A stretch of DNA of 64,000 nt from contig JBLHLT010000004.1 of the NCBI GenBank assembly GCA_047621325.1, positions 1 to 64,000 on the forward strand. The letters run 5' to 3'. The stretch is from Bermanella sp047621325. Lineage in GTDB: Bacteria; Pseudomonadota; Gammaproteobacteria; Pseudomonadales; Oceanobacteraceae. Positions 53,026 through 62,824 of the stretch are shown here, piece after piece (the stretch's first letter is position 1; every line of letters begins with the position of its first letter). Made by a program: the position numbers and the translations under genes. Below the pieces are notes generated by a model. The model ran no database searches. It saw nothing but the letters and a program-made list of their open reading frames with translations, and was not told where the DNA came from.

Positions 53026-55062
53026 TTAAAACTTCAATTGCCCACTTACGTATATCAAGTAATCATCATCATAATTATTTTTATCACGAACCAATGGGTC
53101 ATTATCTAATCGATACTGCAATGCCGATTGCAAGGTTACAGTATGTCCTGATGACAGCATGAAATCTTTACTCGCATTTAAGTCTAATCGAGTAAATTCA
53201 TAGCCCTCATCGGATGTATAAATATTCCAATTATTCACATGATAAATAGCACTTGCAAAGCGGGTTTGATTATCAAATCGCGTCATCCAAGCAATCGACC
53301 CACTGGTATCGGCAGATAAACTGCTTTCTCTTTCAGCCGCGGATGTAAGCTCACCACTAGCGTCTTTATTAGATGAGAAATCATCGTCTACATCTAAATA
53401 TGCAAAGCTAATCATAAAATCATTTTTAGCATTTACTTTCACTTTAAACTGCCCTTCTACCCCCGACTGAATCAATTGCACTGTATTCGTCAATAGCGAA
53501 GGATCATCTAACGTTTCTGATATTAACCCCGTTAATTTATCGTAAAACAACTTAATATCTAACTGGCCAGATATCGAGGGATATAAACCAAAATAACTAA
53601 TTTCGTGACTGTAAATTTTTTCACTATTAAGCAGCCCTGTCGCCTCACCCAAAGGATAATTTAAGTCATCAGTAGGCACGCCGGAAACTGTGAAATTTTT
53701 AAATGTATAAATCGTATTACCTTCTTTTTCGTATAAATCAGGTGAGCGGATTGCCTCTGAATACACAAAGCGAATAGTATCGATATCAGAAACAAGCCAA
53801 TTCAAGGCTACCCTAGGTGAAAACTCATCGCCGTTTAATTCATCTTCTTCATACATTCCGCCTAAATTAAGCAATATATTAGGCATAGCCCGATACTCTA
53901 CATTAGTAAACGCACTGTTATTCTGGTTTTTGGAATACCCTTGATTATAAGTTTCAGAATCAAATTCATCTAAACGAACCCGCGCGCCCATCACGGTTCT
54001 TAATTGATCAGACCATATGGATGTATGTTGATATTCAATTTCAGATTTGGTTTCAATCATGTCTTTATTCAAATCACCACAGTTTTGCGATCCGGCAAGG
54101 CAAGCTTGCCATTGTGTTTCCCTTATGAATTTCTCACTGTAAACTTGAATATGCGCACTTTGAGACGAAGAAATATCTTTAGTGAACTTAGACCATATAA
54201 AGTAATCTTCTGCATCGATGTCTTCAGGGGTTACATAATCAATTAAATCTATTTCATCTTTCTGTTGATTAGTACCGCTTTTGTAACCCGCTTGCCACTG
54301 CATATTTAACGATGAGGTTAGCTGGGTGTAGGTTCTTAAGGATGTATAAACACCTTCAATACTGTCTCGATTATCTTCACCGTTATCTAAAAAATCAAAA
54401 CCACTTTTTTGCTTACTGCCAATAGTCCAACGGATACCCGTACCATTTAATTCAGACGCGACATTCACATAACTATTTTGTACATCCCGATTTCCGGCAG
54501 TCACTTTTAATGTAATGGCTTTTTCATCTTGAGGGTGCTTCGTCAGAATATTAATCGTACCAAGATAAGAGTTGGCGCCATAGGCGGCGGAGTTTGGGCC
54601 TCGAATTACTTCAATACGCGCAATATCTTCAACGGCTATTGGAATATCGACCCAATCTACACGGGCAAGACCAGGCTTAAATACGCTGCGCCCATCAATC
54701 AACACCTGTAAGCGTCGATGTTCTGGAAGATTAGTGCCATGATAAGAAACAGAAGGTGTTTTTTCACCATAATTACTGTGGTAACCCACGAACATACCCG
54801 GTACAAGACGAAAGATTTCTTCGATATCTTTAAAACCTAATGCGGCAATGGTATCAGCTTCGATCACTGTCACTGACGCTGGCGTGTCCAATTGTGATTG
54901 GCGTAAACGTGCTGCGGTGAGCACTTCAGGCATTTCCATTTCCTGTCCGAAAAACATACCATCCATGGCAGCAAAGGTTACCCCATCTAGCATGTCATTT
55001 GCCCACGTTAACGGAGCAATACACATGATGAATAATGAGGCTTTAACTGCGCGATAAGCCAT
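53026..55062 (-). CDS. TonB-dependent outer-membrane receptor
   Basis: 678 residues with a signal peptide ending near PLTWA. The plug domain has TPASVTVIEADTIAALGF, VPGMFVGYHSNYGE and RIEVIRGPNSAAYG (plug/barrel junction), followed by a barrel of about 22 strands ending in YLIYVSGQLKF with a terminal Phe. A TonB-box-like MPEVLTA lies just before the plug. The substrate is not readable from sequence; the plug pattern is like BtuB/FepA-class receptors. It is isolated, with no transporter gene beside it, and no iron box was seen upstream. Confidence 0.85.
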   Translation of the reverse strand: MAYRAVKASLFIMCIAPLTWANDMLDGVTFAAMDGMFFGQEMEMPEVLTAARLRQSQLDTPASVTVIEADTIAALGFKDIEEIFRLVPGMFVGYHSNYGEKTPSVSYHGTNLPEHRRLQVLIDGRSVFKPGLARVDWVDIPIAVEDIARIEVIRGPNSAAYGANSYLGTINILTKHPQDEKAITLKVTAGNRDVQNSYVNVASELNGTGIRWTIGSKQKSGFDFLDNGEDNRDSIEGVYTSLRTYTQLTSSLNMQWQAGYKSGTNQQKDEIDLIDYVTPEDIDAEDYFIWSKFTKDISSSQSAHIQVYSEKFIRETQWQACLAGSQNCGDLNKDMIETKSEIEYQHTSIWSDQLRTVMGARVRLDEFDSETYNQGYSKNQNNSAFTNVEYRAMPNILLNLGGMYEEDELNGDEFSPRVALNWLVSDIDTIRFVYSEAIRSPDLYEKEGNTIYTFKNFTVSGVPTDDLNYPLGEATGLLNSEKIYSHEISYFGLYPSISGQLDIKLFYDKLTGLISETLDDPSLLTNTVQLIQSGVEGQFKVKVNAKNDFMISFAYLDVDDDFSSNKDASGELTSAAERESSLSADTSGSIAWMTRFDNQTRFASAIYHVNNWNIYTSDEGYEFTRLDLNASKDFMLSSGHTVTLQSALQYRLDNDPLVRDKNNYDDDYLIYVSGQLKF

Positions 55063-55488
55063 TTATTTTGTCGTCCCAATGTATTTCATTCAAATAATTC
55101 CTCGCCTCAAGTCAGTGCTTACTCTTAATGGTACGGGCGTGGTTACACACAGTATGCCAAAAAAAAGTCACTTTGCCCGCTCAAAATACATTCCAATAAC
55201 AATATATTTTCATCTGATCACTAAGTTCATTATTTTAGATTAGGTACTTAACTATACTTATCAAATGCTACAACTTGCCAAAATCAACCAAAACATGCAG
55301 GATACACACACTCATATTCGAATAATTACTCGACTTACAAACTATAAGCATTTGATTTTTATAAATTTGATGATAATTTAATATGGGTAAATGTCACATT
55401 TATAGTTATTAAATAAAAATTCACTTTTATCGAACTGCAGTTAAAGCTATCCAAACAATAAGCATTAATTAAACTTCTGGAGTTGACT
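55063..55488. other. Intergenic region between the TonB receptor and the GS-like gene
   Basis: 426 bp, AT-rich, with no gene. It contains the two divergent promoters. A 13-bp palindrome AAATGTCACATTT is at 55389-55401, a possible operator for the gene at 55489, but I cannot assign the regulator. Confidence 0.4.
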
Positions 55489-56868
55489 ATGAGTCAGCAA
55501 GATCACCTTTCTTGGTTAAATGCATTACCTGAAGCATTTCAAACATACCGTAACGGGCGCAAAGTAGACGAGGTAGAGTGCATCATTCCTGATTTAGCAG
55601 GTATGTCTCGTGGTAAAGCGATGCCACTAAGTAAATTCTCGCCAGGTCATACACTGTTTTTACCTATCTCTATTTTCTACCAGACCATTACTGGTGAAGA
55701 TGTAGAAATGGATATTGAGAATCAATGGGCTGAAGGCGACATGGTATTAAAACCAGACATGTCGACTGCCATGGCGGTACCTTGGGCAAAAGAAGCCACC
55801 CTGCAAATTATTCATGATCTCGTTGATCAAAAAGGTGAACCCGTAAAATACGCGCCGCGCAATGTGCTTAAGCGCGTCATAGAACTGTATAACGCACAAG
55901 GCTGGGCACCCATTATTGCGCCAGAATTAGAATTTTATTTAATAAAACCCAATGTCGACCCTAATGAGCCAATTCAACCGCCAGTGGGTCGTACCGGTCG
56001 CTCAGGCTCAGGCCGCCAATCTTATTCAATGTCAGCTGTTGATGAATACGGGCCTGTCATTGATACCATTTATGATTACGCAGAAGATGCTGGCCTTAGA
56101 ATTGATACCGTTATTCAAGAAGATGGTGCTGGTCAGGTTGAGATTAATTTGTCTCATGCCGACCCATTGTTATTGGCCGATCAAGTTTTTTACTTCAAAC
56201 GCATTATTCGCGAGGCGGCTCTGAACAATGGCATGTTTGCCACCTTTATGGCGAAACCAATGCGTGATGAGCCTGGCAGTGCCATGCACATACACCAAAG
56301 TATTTTAGACATTAAAACCGGTAAAAATATTTTCTCGAATGAAAACGGTGAAGCCAGCGAGCACTTTTTCCACTTTATTGGCGGTTCGCAAAAATATTTA
56401 AAACAAGTCATGCCATTAATGGCTCCTAACGTTAACTCTTATAAGCGTTTTGAATCCGATACTAACTCAAGTGCGCCGACTAATATGGCTTGGGGTTACG
56501 ATAATAGAGCAACCGGTTTACGAGTTCCTAACTCTAAATCGCAAGATAGACGCTTAGAAAACCGTATTGTTGGCGTTGACAGCAACCCCTACTTATCTAT
56601 CGCCGCCAGCTTAATTTGCGGATATTTAGGTTTAATAAACAACATTAAGCCACAAGCCCCTGCTGCTGGCGAAATCGAAGATGATACCGATGCACTGCCA
56701 AAAACACTTGACGAAGCGCTCGCCATTTTCGCCGAAGCCGATGATGTACATAAAGTATTAGGTGAGGATTTTTGTCATGTGTTTGAGGCGGTAAAACGTG
56801 AAGAAATGCGCCAGTATCATCGAGAAATTAGTCCGTGGGAGCGTGAGCATTTATTATTAAATGTGTAG
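55489..56868 (+). CDS. Glutamine synthetase family protein, PuuA-like gamma-glutamylpolyamine synthetase
   Basis: About 459 residues from ATG 55489, with CTGGAG 6 nt upstream. The glutamine synthetase ATP/Glu fold is complete: PELEFYL, QEDGAGQVEINLSHAD, GSAMHIHQS, NSYKRFES, NRATGLRVP and RLENRIVGVDSNPYLSIAAS. It lacks the adenylylation Tyr loop of GlnA (the segment is EIEDDTDALPKTLDEAL), and its N-terminus with DLAGMSRGKAMP is that of the PuuA/SpuI group, which glutamylates putrescine or other amines. No other polyamine catabolism gene is adjacent, so the substrate remains open. Confidence 0.85.
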   Translation: MSQQDHLSWLNALPEAFQTYRNGRKVDEVECIIPDLAGMSRGKAMPLSKFSPGHTLFLPISIFYQTITGEDVEMDIENQWAEGDMVLKPDMSTAMAVPWAKEATLQIIHDLVDQKGEPVKYAPRNVLKRVIELYNAQGWAPIIAPELEFYLIKPNVDPNEPIQPPVGRTGRSGSGRQSYSMSAVDEYGPVIDTIYDYAEDAGLRIDTVIQEDGAGQVEINLSHADPLLLADQVFYFKRIIREAALNNGMFATFMAKPMRDEPGSAMHIHQSILDIKTGKNIFSNENGEASEHFFHFIGGSQKYLKQVMPLMAPNVNSYKRFESDTNSSAPTNMAWGYDNRATGLRVPNSKSQDRRLENRIVGVDSNPYLSIAASLICGYLGLINNIKPQAPAAGEIEDDTDALPKTLDEALAIFAEADDVHKVLGEDFCHVFEAVKREEMRQYHREISPWEREHLLLNV

Positions 56869-56884
56869 AATTTTACAATAAAAC

Positions 56885-56902
56885 AGCCCGCGAAAGCGGG
56901 CT
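56885..56902. terminator. GC-rich hairpin after the GS-like gene
   Basis: AGCCCGC and GCGGGCT pair around GAAA, 16 bp after the stop. The T-run is weak on both strands; it may serve as a shared terminator with the convergent nitroreductase gene. Confidence 0.65.
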
Positions 56903-56963
56903 TAAAATAATTCAAATTTTGCCCGTGTAAACAAACGCTATCGAGTCATACTAAAGCGTCAAA

Positions 56964-57581
56964 TTAATAAAATGATAAAATATCACTTATCGGTTTCCTG
57001 GTTTTTTGCGGCCAATTTTGTTTTATCCCCTGCCCAACCGTTATTAACATAACCGGCATATCATCTTCAGATAAAGAAAAAATCTCGCTCACTTTTTGAC
57101 TATCAAATCCACCCATTGCGCCACTACCAAAACCCAAGCTTTGCGCAGCAAACATTAACGTCATAGCGGCTAGCGAAGCTGATCGAATCGCCTCATCACG
57201 CTGATGACCAGAATTACCTTCATGACTTTCTGTCGCCGCCTTCACCCAAGATTCAGCAATTGCCGATGGCATTATATTTCGATCAACCGACAGCTGTAAC
57301 GTCGACGCTAATGTTTTATGGGCGTTAAGCTGGCCACAAACAATAAACGTAACAGAAGCTTGAGCGATTTGTGGCTGACCATAAGCCGCTTCTTGTAACT
57401 TTAACTTTGATTGCTGGCTTTTAACGGCAATAAATCGCCAATTTTGTAGGTTATATGCCGACGGTGATAACGATGCTAAGCGCACTATTTCTTTGATAAT
57501 GCTGTCATCAATTTTAATATTCTCTTCATATTTACCAACCGAAGTGCGTTGCTCTATCATTTCGCGCATTGGATTTTGCAT
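56964..57581 (-). CDS. Nitroreductase family protein
   Basis: 205 residues of the FMN-dependent nitroreductase fold: an N-terminal RTSVGKYE motif, SLSPSAYNLQNWRFIAVK (FMN binding), AAQSLGFGSGAMGGFD, and VMLITVGQG at the end. Reduces nitro compounds or quinones using NAD(P)H. Same strand as, and 11 bp downstream of, the EamA transporter gene, so probably cotranscribed under the MarR regulator encoded divergently. Confidence 0.88.
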   Translation of the reverse strand: MQNPMREMIEQRTSVGKYEENIKIDDSIIKEIVRLASLSPSAYNLQNWRFIAVKSQQSKLKLQEAAYGQPQIAQASVTFIVCGQLNAHKTLASTLQLSVDRNIMPSAIAESWVKAATESHEGNSGHQRDEAIRSASLAAMTLMFAAQSLGFGSGAMGGFDSQKVSEIFSLSEDDMPVMLITVGQGIKQNWPQKTRKPISDILSFY

Positions 57582-57592
57582 TGTAATATTCC

Positions 57593-58501
57593 CTATTTTA
57601 CGGCTTTAAGTTGTATTAATTCTTTACGCTGCTGTGCATTTTGACTCCACTGAACCAACAAGATGCTGACAATCACGACAACTAATCCCACCATCGCCCA
57701 ACCTTCAATTCGTTGATCCAAAAATACCCAACCTAGAACAATTGCGGATATAGGACTAAGTAAACCTAATGAAGACACCGCAGCAGGGGGTAATTGACGC
57801 ACGCCTTTAAACCATAAAAGATACGTCAATAAAGTACCCACAACGGCTAAATAAAAGTAAGCGGATAGTTGTACCGTAGTAAGTTGAGGCAACACGGGGT
57901 CAAAAAACCATGCAAACGGCACAAGCATGAAACCACCTAGCGCTAATTGCCAACCAGTAAAGGCAATCAATGGAATCGATGGCGCTTGATCATGCCAGTG
58001 GCGTGAGAAATAAGTCCCCAGACCCATGCTCATCGCACCCAAGAAAGCGGCCATTATTCCTAGCTCATCCCACACTAACCCCTGCTCTAACATGGGCGCG
58101 ATCATCAGCATAATCATTCCCAATATTGCACTGACACCCGCTAACAAACTCAGCTTAGGTGGTGATTTTTTCAGCATAATCCAGCTCAGCCCTAACACAA
58201 TAAGAGGCTGAATCGCACCAATCACCGCAGCAAGGCCACCAGGTAATCGATAAGCTGCAATGAATAACAAGGCCTGAAAACACCCAATGTTAAGGGCCGA
58301 AAGTACAACCAATTTTAGCCACTGAGACCGAACAGGCAGGTGATGGCTAAACAGTATCAACACAATCCCCACAGGAAGACACCGGATCACCGCAGCCGTG
58401 AATGGCGCACCATCAGGCAAAATTTCGCTGGTAACAATGTAGGTTGACCCCCAAATAATGGGGGCAAGCATCGTGAGAGCAATCCAAGCTAAGGTTTTCA
58501 T
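57593..58501 (-). CDS. EamA-family drug/metabolite transporter
   Basis: About 302 residues from ATG 58501, which has AGGT 6 nt upstream. Ten predicted membrane helices in two EamA repeats; the first starts MLAPIIWGSTYIVTSEILP and the second includes LLTYLLWFKGVRQLPPAAVS and LGLLSPISAIVLGWVFL. Such proteins export small metabolites or drugs. Divergent from marR across a region holding two matching palindromes. Confidence 0.88.
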   Translation of the reverse strand: MKTLAWIALTMLAPIIWGSTYIVTSEILPDGAPFTAAVIRCLPVGIVLILFSHHLPVRSQWLKLVVLSALNIGCFQALLFIAAYRLPGGLAAVIGAIQPLIVLGLSWIMLKKSPPKLSLLAGVSAILGMIMLMIAPMLEQGLVWDELGIMAAFLGAMSMGLGTYFSRHWHDQAPSIPLIAFTGWQLALGGFMLVPFAWFFDPVLPQLTTVQLSAYFYLAVVGTLLTYLLWFKGVRQLPPAAVSSLGLLSPISAIVLGWVFLDQRIEGWAMVGLVVVIVSILLVQWSQNAQQRKELIQLKAVK

Positions 58502-58531
58502 CGTTATACCTCGACAAATCACACCAAAGGA

Positions 58532-58553
58532 TTTATCTTCAATTCAAGATAAA
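58532..58553. promoter_or_regulatory. Palindromic operator, first copy
   Basis: TTTATCTTCAATTCAAGATA plus AA, an imperfect palindrome with one central mismatch, shares its arms with the perfect copy at 58571-58590. Centres are about 38 bp apart. Confidence 0.8.
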
Positions 58554-58570
58554 TTTATTCTGGCACGGAG

Positions 58571-58590
58571 TTATCTTGAATTCAAGATAA
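58571..58590. promoter_or_regulatory. Palindromic operator, second copy
   Basis: TTATCTTGAATTCAAGATAA is a perfect 20-bp palindrome, 8 bp before the marR start. Its core resembles MarR-family boxes of the MhqR type (TATCTCGAATTCGAGATA). Probable autoregulatory site of the MarR protein. Confidence 0.85.
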
Positions 58591-58598
58591 ATTATTTT

Positions 58599-59105
58599 AT
58601 GAGTGAAAAACAATTAGATGGTGTCGATGCCATATTGAATCAGTGGCGCGCCGAAAAGCCTGAATTAGAACTGTCAGCCATGGCGATCATTGGCCGCTTG
58701 AAACGTTGTGAGGCGCTTATGCAGCCACAGCTAGAAAAAGTCTTTTCTCAGCATGGCTTAAGCTTTTGGGAATTTGACGTATTAGCAACGTTATTGCGAT
58801 CAGGCAAACCATACTGCCTAGCACCAACCGAATTATTCTCAGCGCTGATGGTGACCTCAGGCACCATGACACATCGCATGAGCCAACTTGAAAAAAAGGG
58901 GCTGATTGAGCGGTTTATCAATAAAAACGATGCTCGAAGTAAACTGGTAAAGTTATCCGCTAGCGGCTTCGAGATTATTAATAAAGCCGTCGATGAGCAC
59001 GTCGAAAATGAACGTAATATTCTTTCTAGTCTTAATGATGAGCAGCAACAGCAACTTGATTTAAGTTTAAATCAGTTACTCATACTGCTAGAAAATATTA
59101 ACTAA
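58599..59105 (+). CDS. MarR-family transcriptional regulator
   Basis: 168 residues from ATG 58599 (the longer frame to 58458 lies in the operator region and is not real). The winged-helix region includes FSQHGLSFWEFDVLATLL, PTELFSALMVTSGTMTHRMS and the wing with LIERFINKNDARSKLVKL. Cys residues in KRCEAL and PYCLAP could sense electrophiles. Divergent from the EamA transporter and nitroreductase genes, with two matching palindromes between, so it probably represses both sides until a ligand binds. Confidence 0.92.
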   Translation: MSEKQLDGVDAILNQWRAEKPELELSAMAIIGRLKRCEALMQPQLEKVFSQHGLSFWEFDVLATLLRSGKPYCLAPTELFSALMVTSGTMTHRMSQLEKKGLIERFINKNDARSKLVKLSASGFEIINKAVDEHVENERNILSSLNDEQQQQLDLSLNQLLILLENIN

Positions 59106-59159
59106 ATATCGTTCTAAACACAGGGTAATCAGCAGTAGCTCAGATACGAGCTACTGCGT

Positions 59160-60563
59160 CTACACTAACGAAATCAGTATTGTCACGCTCAACCCACCAA
59201 GAGCTGATCGGCTGAAAGACATATCCCCTTGATGAAACTCCACAATACTGCGCACTAACGATAAGCCTAAACCCGCTCCCTTCCCTTTGTTTTGATGCTC
59301 TCGATAAAACCGATCTGTTAATCGCTGGATATTGTTATCATCAACCCCCAGGCCACTGTCTTCAATTTGAAAACGTAAAAGGTCATCTTGGCGGTTAATG
59401 TGTATTTTTATACAACCTTTGGCTGGGGAATATTCTCTTGCATTATCCAGTAAATTTCTAAGCAATATTTCTAGTAAAAATTCGCTTCCCGATATGGTCA
59501 ATGCCTGATCTTCATCTGCGCAAATCAACTCTAAATCTTGCTCTTTATCCATAATCGCCACGGCCATCTGTGCCATTACTTCTTGGCATAATGGATAAAA
59601 TACCACGGAATTTTTCGGAATAATTTCAGGTGAAACTTTTGATAAGGTTAATAACTGCTCTAACAATCGAGAGACTCGCTTAACGCCTAATTCAAGCTGC
59701 TGTAATGCATCATCTCGATCTTTTTGGGTCACGGCAGCCATTGCATTTTGTGCATGCAGCATGACCACTGATAACGGGGTTCTGAGTTCATGAGCGGCAT
59801 CTGCGGTTAAGCGTTGTTCTCGGCTGATTGCATCATTTAATCGAGTAAATAGGCTGTTTAACGCAACCAAAACCGGTTTCATTTCTTTTGGGGTATGCTC
59901 CAGCTCTATCGCTGATAAGTTTTTGGGATCTCTTTTTTTAATATTTAAGGTTAATTGCTTAAGCGGTTTAAGCGCTGAACGAATAATGCAAGTAAGCAGT
60001 AATAATGCTATCGGTAATAATGCTAAACTTGGCCATAATGTTTGCCTTGCAATTTGATGTGCTAATTCATCACGAATTGAGGCGCTCTCTGCGACATGCA
60101 GCCAAAAATTCCAGTCATCATCATATAAGCTAAACACACGCCATGTTTCGCCATGAATCTCGATATTTGAATAACCTAATGTTTGATCTGCTAGACGTAG
60201 ATTAGGCGCACTACCAGAAATCACTAACAATTGCTCTTGCTGATTATAAATTTGATAGGCTACTTTTTTTTGGTAAAAAAGTGCATTTTTTGAAGGTAAC
60301 GAAAACTCATCAAACCCATGATAGACAATGGGTAAATATTCGCTGTTTTGATCAATCGTCGAAACACTTTCACTGAGTAAGTTCATTAGAATAAATGAGC
60401 TATGCGCTAGCTGAGCATCAAACAATTCTTCAATTTCATGCACTGATTGTTTTTGGCTTAAAATATAAACCGCTGATATATAAATAATGGTGAACGATAA
60501 TATCCCGACCATTAAAAAACGATTGATAGATGAGGTTATGTGACGCTTAACAAATACGATCAT
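59160..60563 (-). CDS. Sensor histidine kinase, QseC/PmrB-like
   Basis: 467 residues. Two membrane helices (about 16-34 and 174-197) enclose a periplasmic sensor of ~140 residues. The dimerisation helix has His258 in TADAAHELRTPLSVVML. The ATPase has LLRNLLDNAREYSPAKG, EDSGLGVDD and GAGLGLSLVRSIVEFHQG. It overlaps the response regulator stop by 4 bp. The signal is unknown. It ends with a short C-terminal beta strand. Confidence 0.92.
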   Translation of the reverse strand: MIVFVKRHITSSINRFLMVGILSFTIIYISAVYILSQKQSVHEIEELFDAQLAHSSFILMNLLSESVSTIDQNSEYLPIVYHGFDEFSLPSKNALFYQKKVAYQIYNQQEQLLVISGSAPNLRLADQTLGYSNIEIHGETWRVFSLYDDDWNFWLHVAESASIRDELAHQIARQTLWPSLALLPIALLLLTCIIRSALKPLKQLTLNIKKRDPKNLSAIELEHTPKEMKPVLVALNSLFTRLNDAISREQRLTADAAHELRTPLSVVMLHAQNAMAAVTQKDRDDALQQLELGVKRVSRLLEQLLTLSKVSPEIIPKNSVVFYPLCQEVMAQMAVAIMDKEQDLELICADEDQALTISGSEFLLEILLRNLLDNAREYSPAKGCIKIHINRQDDLLRFQIEDSGLGVDDNNIQRLTDRFYREHQNKGKGAGLGLSLVRSIVEFHQGDMSFSRSALGGLSVTILISLV

Positions 60564-61216
60564 GCTTTAGGCACCATATATCCCACACCACGTACTGTTT
60601 TTATTAAGCCTTGAAACAGCTTTTTTCTTAAATTATGAATGTGCACTTCTAACGCATTGCTTTCAATATCGTCATACCAGCTATAAAGTGCTTGCTCAAG
60701 TGATACCCGAGACATGACCTTACCTTCATTTTGAAGCAGTACTTCTAATAAGTTAAATTCGCGACGAGATACATTAATCACGTTGTTTTGGTAGCTAACA
60801 CTCCGTGATTGCTGGTCAACGGTAATGTCTTGGTATTGCATGACATTACTGGCTCGTCCTGCACTGCGCCTTAATAACGCACGAATACGAGCTTGTAATT
60901 CGTTAACATCAAATGGCTTGGTTAAGTAGTCATCAGCACCTAAGTCTAGACCTTTGATTTTATCGTCAATGCCATCTCTGGCCGTTAAAATCAGCACAGG
61001 ACCTTTATTATTTTTACGGTAACGTTGCAAAAAACCAAAGCCATCCACATCTGGCAATCCCAAGTCCAAAATCACTAAATCATAGTGCTCTTGTTCTACG
61101 GCATTTAATGCAATTTTTACTTGGTCAAAATGATCCAGCGTATACTGCTCAGCATACAGCGTTTGTTTCAACCCTGACGCTAGCTGTAAATCATCTTCTA
61201 ATAATAAAATACGCAT
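60560..61216 (-). CDS. Response regulator, OmpR/QseB-like
   Basis: 218 residues. The receiver has acidic LEDD at the start, Asp51 in VILDLGLPDVDG, Thr in LILTARDG, and Lys in LTKPFDVNEL. The C-terminal winged helix includes VSRREFNLLEVLLQNEGKV and VHIHNLRKKLF. It is the first gene of the pair and partner of the kinase at 59160-60563. Promoter region directly upstream, after a terminator at 61260-61288. Confidence 0.94.
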   Translation of the reverse strand: MRILLLEDDLQLASGLKQTLYAEQYTLDHFDQVKIALNAVEQEHYDLVILDLGLPDVDGFGFLQRYRKNNKGPVLILTARDGIDDKIKGLDLGADDYLTKPFDVNELQARIRALLRRSAGRASNVMQYQDITVDQQSRSVSYQNNVINVSRREFNLLEVLLQNEGKVMSRVSLEQALYSWYDDIESNALEVHIHNLRKKLFQGLIKTVRGVGYMVPKA

Positions 61217-61259
61217 GATGTTTAAATATTCAGTTATTAATGTTTCAGTATGGCATATA

Positions 61260-61288
61260 CAACAAAAGCGGCATTGCCGCTTTTGTTG
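61260..61288 (-). terminator. Rho-independent terminator of the DUF3570 gene
   Basis: CAACAAAAGCGGCA and TGCCGCTTTTGTTG form a 14-bp stem with only one base between the arms, so a few inner pairs must open to form the loop. It lies 11 bp after the stop and separates the DUF3570 group from the two-component pair. Confidence 0.85.
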
Positions 61289-61298
61289 TCATCAATTA

Positions 61299-62546
61299 TT
61301 AAAATTGAATATTGTATTGAAAAATAATTGCATCCACATTGGATGGGGTTTCATCACCGGACTGCTGATACATTTCGAGTCTCACACTATTAGCATAACC
61401 GCCTGCCATGAACCCGACTTTTGCACCTATCGTAGTTGCCGTCATATCGCCTAAGCGATAATCGGCGGTTACGAATTCAGGTGTCACTTCTGCATTGCTC
61501 AGACTATAACGATAAAACTCGGCTTCTTGCTGTTGGTAATAGCGCACATGGGGCTCTATGTACCAGTTATCGCTCATGTTGAAGCGGTAGTGTGAATCAA
61601 TCGTGTGAGAGGCCACATCCCAATCATCCCACATATAACGATATGAAATATCCGCTACATCCCCGCCAATATAACGTTTCACTTTGCCATAAAAACTTTG
61701 CTTAGTGCGACTGTCTGGTCGGTTTTCATAAATGTAAGTACCATTCAAACCGTTTGCTGCATTTAAACTGCCGTCAGCATTTAACACTGACACAATTTTA
61801 TAAGGGTCTGAGTGATAACCACTGCTTTGCGAGAAACCATAATTGAATTGCACTAGCGTGTAACGATCAATTACTTGGGTCACACCCAACAATATTTCAC
61901 TCATGGTGCGAGTATCGGAATCTTCACCCCGTACTTGTGCATTGGTATTCACTTGCATCTCACTTAGCGCAACCGGAATACCACCTTCTGGGGTAATGTC
62001 ATCGTACTCAAAGCTCATACCCAAACTTAACGTGGTATTACGCTGATTCATGTCATGAAGATAGGTTGCACTGCCGCTCATAGAGGTAAAGTCATGCTCA
62101 GCTGACAGATTTCCACCATAAATCATTTTATTAAAGCGACCTATAGGTTGCTCGTAGTTAACACTAAAACTACCGCGAGAATCGCGAAACGTATCATCTA
62201 ATGGTACATCGCCAGCGGAGGTTTCATAATTGCCTTTACCACTTGGGCGAGTAAACGTTTGCACTTGATTACTTTCAGCCGCACCATTGTGTGAGGCACC
62301 GGTTAGTGCGTCATACACTAACTTAAACCCAAGCACACTGTCGTCTTCAAATGTTTTCTTTAATGCAATAGCCGGTTCGAACGCACTGACACGATCGGTT
62401 TCATTGTAAATCAATACAGCAACATCGGTTTGCCATTCTTCTGCATTTTGCGCTTGAACGGTTACACCCAGCAAACAACTGGCGGCGGTCGCCAGCGAAT
62501 TACGGATATTTTTATTCTTTAATAATGGGTTTGCTTTAGAATTCAT
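61299..62546 (-). CDS. DUF3570 outer-membrane-like protein
   Basis: 415 residues with an N-terminal basic/hydrophobic leader (SLATAASCLLGVTVQAQ) and a beta-barrel-like body of alternating strands, ending in NVDAIIFQYNIQF with the C-terminal Phe typical of outer-membrane proteins. DUF3570 proteins occur with DUF4266 lipoproteins and thioredoxins, as here. Function unknown. Probably the last gene of the tlpA-like/DUF4266/DUF3570 run. Confidence 0.85.
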   Translation of the reverse strand: MNSKANPLLKNKNIRNSLATAASCLLGVTVQAQNAEEWQTDVAVLIYNETDRVSAFEPAIALKKTFEDDSVLGFKLVYDALTGASHNGAAESNQVQTFTRPSGKGNYETSAGDVPLDDTFRDSRGSFSVNYEQPIGRFNKMIYGGNLSAEHDFTSMSGSATYLHDMNQRNTTLSLGMSFEYDDITPEGGIPVALSEMQVNTNAQVRGEDSDTRTMSEILLGVTQVIDRYTLVQFNYGFSQSSGYHSDPYKIVSVLNADGSLNAANGLNGTYIYENRPDSRTKQSFYGKVKRYIGGDVADISYRYMWDDWDVASHTIDSHYRFNMSDNWYIEPHVRYYQQQEAEFYRYSLSNAEVTPEFVTADYRLGDMTATTIGAKVGFMAGGYANSVRLEMYQQSGDETPSNVDAIIFQYNIQF

Positions 62547-62584
62547 AATGACCTCAAATATAATGGATGTTTGGGGTTTGTGTC

Positions 62585-62803
62585 TTAATTACAACCACAA
62601 CCGCCACCACCAAAACTTTTTCCACCACTACTGGCCTCTTTACTAAAGTAAATATGGTCATCAAAGCCACTGTCCATAGGCGCATTGTCTAACGCCATAT
62701 CTTCACGGGCTAGAATATCTCGCTCCCACGGCTTAACACCAAAGGAACTGCAACCAGCCAAGGTCAATGTGCTTAATAGTAGTAATGAGGTAATGATTTT
62801 CAT
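62585..62803 (-). CDS. DUF4266 lipoprotein
   Basis: 72 residues with a lipobox (LTLAGCSS, Cys18), then PWERDILAREDMALD, which is the DUF4266 core, and a Gly-rich C-terminus ending GGGGCGCN. The terminal Cys pair is striking next to a thioredoxin gene. Position between the thioredoxin and DUF3570 genes, with GGAGG before ATG 62803, indicates one operon. Function unknown. Confidence 0.88.
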   Translation of the reverse strand: MKIITSLLLLSTLTLAGCSSFGVKPWERDILAREDMALDNAPMDSGFDDHIYFSKEASSGGKSFGGGGCGCN

Positions 62804-62824
62804 AAACCCTCCAATTTCAGGTTT

